From positions 27,969,681 to 28,033,680 of the forward strand of contig OX422210.1 in the NCBI GenBank assembly GCA_949130495.1: 64,000 nucleotides of DNA. Reading direction: 5' to 3'. Origin of the DNA: Sambucus nigra. Taxonomy: Eukaryota > Streptophyta > Magnoliopsida > Dipsacales > Adoxaceae. The notes beneath the pieces are model-generated. The model was not told the origin of the DNA. It searched no databases and saw nothing but the letters and a program-made list of their open reading frames with translations. How positions within the stretch are numbered: position 1 is the stretch's first letter; every line of letters begins with the position of its first letter. This document shows, in pieces, positions 59,380 through 64,000 of this stretch. Made by a program: the position numbers and the translations under genes.

Positions 59380-59675
59380 TCATTTTTCTTATTTTTTTGA
59401 AAAAAAAAAGAGGGATGGAACCCCCACAAATTTTATTAAAATATTAGAGAAAGAGCCTCTTTAGTGGCAAGTACAAGCTCAATATATCTAAAACCTAGAA
59501 GATATCTTGGAGCGCCAGAATAAGATATCTAGACAAAGCTGAACATTTTGGGGTTTATAAACACCCCCACTATAAGAGCTAGAGCATTAATGAAATATGG
59601 GGATTTATATTATCCCCATTACAAATAAATCCTACCTACTAATAGAGGTTTTGGAAACCCTAATTGAAGGAAAAT

Positions 59676-62600
59676 TTTACTTGTCTAAGTTGATGAAGCC
59701 TCTAGTTAATTTTGGAAGCTCTTCAAAAGTTTGAAAAAACATTTTAACACTAGTTTTGGCTCCAGAATTAGCTAGATAATCAGCAGCATAATTAGCCTCT
59801 CTTAGATAGTGAGTGAAATTAACCAACATATCTTTTGCAATAGAGAAGATATCTTCTATGACAAGCAAAATTTTCCATGCAATTTTGTTTCTTTTCTAGG
59901 ATAGAATGTCCATTATAAGTTGAGGGTATGATTCAACATCAACGTTGTTGAGATGATTCTACTTGCATATAAGAAGGACACATAGAATAGCTTGAGCTTT
60001 AGCTACATTGTTTGAGGCAATACCTTCAACTTCTGAGTAGGCCTATTTGAAATCCCCTCTATTTCTCCTTAGGATACCTCCATGCCCAGAAGGACCAGGA
60101 TCAGGACCTTTAGAGGCACCATTAGTATTAAGTTTCCATCTATCTTTAGGAGGGTAATTCCATTTAATAAATATTCTATACACCTTCTTTGATCATGTAG
60201 TTCTTATAGAAAATAACTGGGAGATCTCATGAAAGGAATTGATAGAAGGAATTTTGATATAACAACATCTGCAGATAGAAGGAATTTTGATACCAATATT
60301 TTGGAGGTTGTCTTCTATAGGAATTTTATTAAGAAGATACCTCCAAATAAATATAGAAATCTTTTGGGGGATAAAATGATCCCAAATATTTTTGAATAGA
60401 AATGTAGAGGTCTTATACTGCTTAGTGGTGTTTATAGCAGACTTAGGAGTAAAGAGACCATTCTGAAGGAATACAAATTTTCCTGCCAGCTATATCAGTA
60501 ATGAACTGATCTATCTCATGAAGATGAGTTTTAAAATAATTAAAAGAAATAGAACCATTAGATTTAGCTCCATTTTTGTATTTACTTCTAAGAAAAGTAG
60601 TCAATAAGTTGTTACTTGCAATATAAGACCATCATATTCTCCATCTGGAAGCTTTAGAAACATCTTGAAGACTTCTTATACCAAGACCTCCCACTTCTTT
60701 GTTAAGGCATAGGTCTTTCCATTTGCACCAATGATATTTTTTACCATTATCCTTGTGATATCCCCAAAAGAAGTTTCTAAATATCTAATCTATTTGCTTG
60801 AATCGGGGGCTTTAAGGATGCTAAGGTATATAATGGAATATAACTAAGAATAGATTTTAAGAGAACAACTCTACCTGTAATTCAACTTTAGACCTTACAG
60901 AGGATACTAGGTTTTCAAAATATATAGCTTTCTTTCCACCTTTGAATAAAGGGCATCCAATGTATTTTATAGGACTATTACCTTTATCTGAGCCTGTGAC
61001 TTCTTTGATTATATTAGATCTTATGACGCCCTTAGATTTAGTATAAAATTTTCTTTTAGATTTATTGATCAGTTGACCATAAGTATATTCATAAGCATTA
61101 AGGAATTACATAAGGGATTTAAAGCTTTTCTTGGTGCCTTGAGTAAAAATAATGATGTCATCAGCCAAAGCAATGTGGCTTATAAGCTTACAATGTCTAG
61201 GATAAGACTAAATACCTATTTTACCAGTTTGCATAAGGTGGTGTAAACCTCTGCTAGGGACTTTAGCACAAATCACAAAGATATTAGGGGCTAAAGGGTC
61301 CACTTGTCTAAGACCCCTGGTGGACTGAAAAAACCCTGAAGGTTAACCATTAGTTAAGATAGAGAACCAATTCGAACATATAATTCTCCAAATTATGTCT
61401 ATGAAACCTTCACAAAAATAAATTTTTCTAAGGACTTTAATAAGAAACCACCAGGAAACCCTATCATAGGCCTTAGTCATATCTAATTTAATAATAACAT
61501 TGTCACCAAGATTTTTTCTATCTAGAAGATGCAACATTTCTTGACCAAGAAATATGTTATCTAAGATGTTTCTACCTTTTATAAATCACTCTTGATGGGG
61601 AGATATCAAGTTAGGAAGAAATGCTCCTAATCTTGTATTAATTATTTTGGATATAACTTTATTGTTAAAATTGCACAAACTAATAGGTTTGTAATCATTG
61701 CAGTCAAGAGGATGCTTGAGTTTAGGGACAAGGAAAATATATGTAGCTCCCAAACTTTTGTGGATCTCTCTGCCTAAAAAGAAAGCTTGGATGGCTTCAA
61801 TCAGCTCATTTTTTATGATGTTCCAACATTTTATGTAAAAAAAGCCATTAAATCCATCTGGACCTGCTCGACTATCTGATTTAAGAGATTAAATGGTTGT
61901 ATAGATCTCTTCTTCTTCAGGAACTTTGATAAAATCCTCATTTATATTATTAGTAATAAGGTTAGGGATGTAATCCAGAAGATGGTAATTCTATTCAATA
62001 CCTTCTGCTGTAAGAATGGTTTGGAAGTAGTTGATAATGACTTCATTAATTTTCTCCCTAGATTCCTCCAAAACCCCCTAATTATTCCTATTTTTTTCAA
62101 TAAGAAGGTTTCTTTTGGAATTATTGAGAACAGCATGAAAATATTTTGTGTTCAAGTCCCCTTCTTGACACCATTTTTATCCTAGCTTTTTGGCTCCAAA
62201 ATTGCTCTTCTCATTTAATAGCCTAATTAAGCTTAGCTTTGGTTTCTTCCATAGAAGCTCTATTCTAATGAGAAGGATTATGCTGGTAGTTTTCTTCATT
62301 CTGAAGCAGCTCATCTTCCATGTTGGAAAATTATTGAACGATGTTTTTAAAAGAGCTTTTATTCCATGCTTGAAGATCCTTGTTAAGGACTTTTAATTTT
62401 ATAGAAAATTTGTTAAGAGGGCTACCAGAGATATATTTTTTCCAGGAGTTTTGAACAGCAGCTATAAAGTCTTTATGATTGGACCACGTGTTTAAAAACT
62501 TAAAAACTTTTAGGATGTGATCAGATATCTGAACAAAAGTAACTAGTAAGGGGGAATGATCTGAGCAATTTTTATTGAGAATTTTAACAATGGTTTAAGG

Positions 62601-63232
62601 AAAAGTTGAGATCCATTTTTTATTAATTAGACCTCTATTTAATCTTACCCAAATCGCCCTGTCCAAGTCTCTATTTTAAATCATGTATATTTTGTGCCTA
62701 TATACCCTAAATCAATGAGCCCAACATTGTGAATACACTTATTATTGTCTTCAACACCAATATTATTTATGTCCCTACCCCCAATTTTCTCATTACTGTC
62801 AACAACAACTTTAAATTCTCCTATTGTTATAAAAGGATCACAGATGCAATTATTAGAATTATATTCAATGTTATGCCATAATGCTAGTCTATCTAATCTA
62901 GATCATTTAGCATAAACAATGTTTATGAAGATTTTATTTTGGATTAAAGGATGTGAAATTTCCAAAAGAACATTTTGATTATTGTATGAGATAGTTTTAC
63001 AGATAATGTCAAATCTCCAAAACCACCATATTTTATTACTAATATTAGCTTCACCCCCATCAAAATTAAGATAAAATCTAAGCTTACCAAGTTTAATTTT
63101 ATCAATTTTAGGCTCCAAAATAGCAATAAAAGGTAGTTTGTGAGACTTACAGAGCTTTTTGAGTCTTCTCTTGGTTGATTTGTTCCCTACTCCTCTGGCA
63201 TTCCAAATGATAGTTTCTATCATTAAGATCAT
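59676..63232 (-). pseudogene. LINE ORF2: endonuclease, reverse transcriptase, RNase H
   Basis: The start at 63232 gives MILMIETIIWNARGVGNKS, then AILEPKIDKIK: the catalytic Asn (WNxRG) and Glu (LEP) of APE endonuclease. IGEFKVVVDSNEKIGGR near 62830 corresponds to GDFN; its catalytic residues are altered. SDHSPLLV near 62560 is the terminal SDH motif. The RT reads KPISLCNFNNKVISKI, then KLDMTKAYDRVSWWFL near 61480 and ALADDIIIF near 61165, the active-site ADD. A region near 60330 (FIWRYLLNKIPIEDNL) fits the zf-RVT segment. The RNase H reads WKLNTNGASKGPDPGPSG near 60130 and FTHYLREANYAADYLANSG near 59790. Many stops. ORF2 would nick target DNA and copy the RNA in place. Confidence 0.9.
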
Positions 63233-64000
63233 GGAAACAAAACTTTAGTGTTCTTCTTGAGATTGGCTCTGGTGATTCTTTTAAACATAGGATTCACAAC
63301 TTGATGAATCTTCTTGATATCTTCTTTGTTGATATTTTGATTACTAGGAGGATTTGGTAGCATTTTGTGGGACTTTAACAACTCTTATTTATTCTTCTTT
63401 GTATTGTGAATTTTGGCTTCCAGATTTTTAGAGAAGATAATTAATTATTCTAGAATTAAAGTACCTCTGGTAGGACTGTATTCATTATTAAATTGTGATA
63501 AACAATCATAAAATGATTGTTTCCCCTTTTTGGTAATTTAGTAGCATCATGAGAAAGATTAAGAATTTCAACAATTCTTGTATCTTCATATTAAATATCA
63601 ACATACTTAATTTTATCAATATGCTCTTGAAGAATTTATTTGGGAATGTCCTTTATACTATGATTTTGGTTATCAAGTTGACTTAAATTTTGAATAGGAG
63701 TAGCTTGATTAAGTTGTGGAGAACTTTGAATTGCCACTTCTGCAATTGAGTTTTCTAAAGTGCCTCCTTCTAATCTTTCTTGAATATTTTGAATTGGTTG
63801 CCTCTATTTTTGGTTATTAGTTATAGTGTTAACTTTTCTTGGAACTTGAGTAATTTTTTTTGGGATCATTTGCTATGATTAAACACTTATCTTCACTATG
63901 GCCCTATTTGAAACATTTTCCACAATACTGAGGTATCTTTTCATATGCAATTTCTTGCCAGAATCCATAATCATCACACCCTAACCATAAACTATCATCT
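63233..64000 (-). pseudogene. LINE ORF1 C-terminal part, truncated by the window edge
   Basis: At the window edge the minus strand reads DDYGFWQEIAYEKIPQYC, then GKCFK, stop, GHSEDKC: a CCHC knuckle (C-x2-C-x4-H-x4-C) preceded by the YEKIPQYC context typical of plant LINE ORF1 proteins, often annotated as DUF4283 zinc-knuckle proteins. Downstream to 63233 the sequence is interrupted by stops. ORF1 protein binds the LINE RNA (family knowledge). Confidence 0.75.

Larger units (their letters stand above)
59380..64000 (-). mobile_element. L1-type LINE, minus orientation, 5' part beyond the window
   Basis: From 64000 downward, ORF1 zinc-knuckle sequence, an APE-type endonuclease, reverse transcriptase and an RNase H domain appear in the order of plant L1 LINEs. 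A poly-T stretch on the plus strand at about 59380-59398 corresponds to the poly-A tail and marks the 3' end. No target duplication was identified. Confidence 0.88.

Noticed and set aside
1..64000. CRISPR arrays, bacterial operons, rRNA genes
   Set aside because: Spacing and sequence of the short palindromes do not fit direct repeats with unique spacers, and all identifiable content is of plant mobile elements.

Overview
This 64 kb window looks like repeat-rich, gene-poor nuclear DNA of a land plant, most likely an angiosperm. I found no host protein-coding gene, tRNA or rRNA gene. Nearly everything recognisable is a transposable element: long-LTR Ty3/gypsy elements with an initiator-Met primer binding site and a Tekay/Del-type 3' signature, Athila-type Ty3/gypsy elements, SIRE/Maximus-like and other Ty1/copia pieces, one PIF/Harbinger DNA transposon and one L1-type LINE. 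All coding regions carry stops, frameshifts or deletions. No species is named because nothing here is diagnostic.

Layout. 1-7607: a Tekay-like element with a truncated 5' LTR, a 3.9 kb internal region holding only RNase H and integrase relics, and a 2,971 bp 3' LTR; on its right it abuts a minus-strand Athila-like gag (7608-9065). About 9078-18120: a minus-strand copia element (3' LTR, 3' noncoding part, RT, integrase) split by a gag-only SIRE-like element at 10626-16502 with an exact 5 bp target duplication. 18150-18850: a copia gag-protease block in opposite orientation. 18878-31200: a minus-strand Athila-like LTR and 3' internal region split by a second Tekay-like element (21354-29473). 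31200-33834: two minus-strand copia LTRs. 33835-46314: an Athila element with gag, protease, RT, RNase H and integrase. It is preceded by 1.6 kb that duplicates its own 3' noncoding region, so its 5' LTR looks like the shared middle LTR of a former tandem pair. 46315-49559: minus-strand LTR and primer site of element 1's family. 49560-51448: SIRE-like gag-protease-integrase fragment. 51449-54041: another minus-strand Tekay-like LTR. 54469-57941: PIF/Harbinger element with TAA target duplications, a Myb/SANT-like ORF1 and a convergent truncated transposase. 59380-64000: minus-strand LINE running off the window.

Two patterns go beyond routine annotation. First, unrelated LTR families each carry a tight cluster of short CpG-centred palindromes (AATCGATT, GGATCGGTCC, TTCGAACGA, AACCGGTT, GATCGATC), each family with its own word. 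Second, a roughly 110 nt module with a conserved stem-loop occurs three times in one Tekay-like element and once in another, in internal regions that have otherwise lost most coding sequence. All boundaries, alignments and percentages were read by eye.
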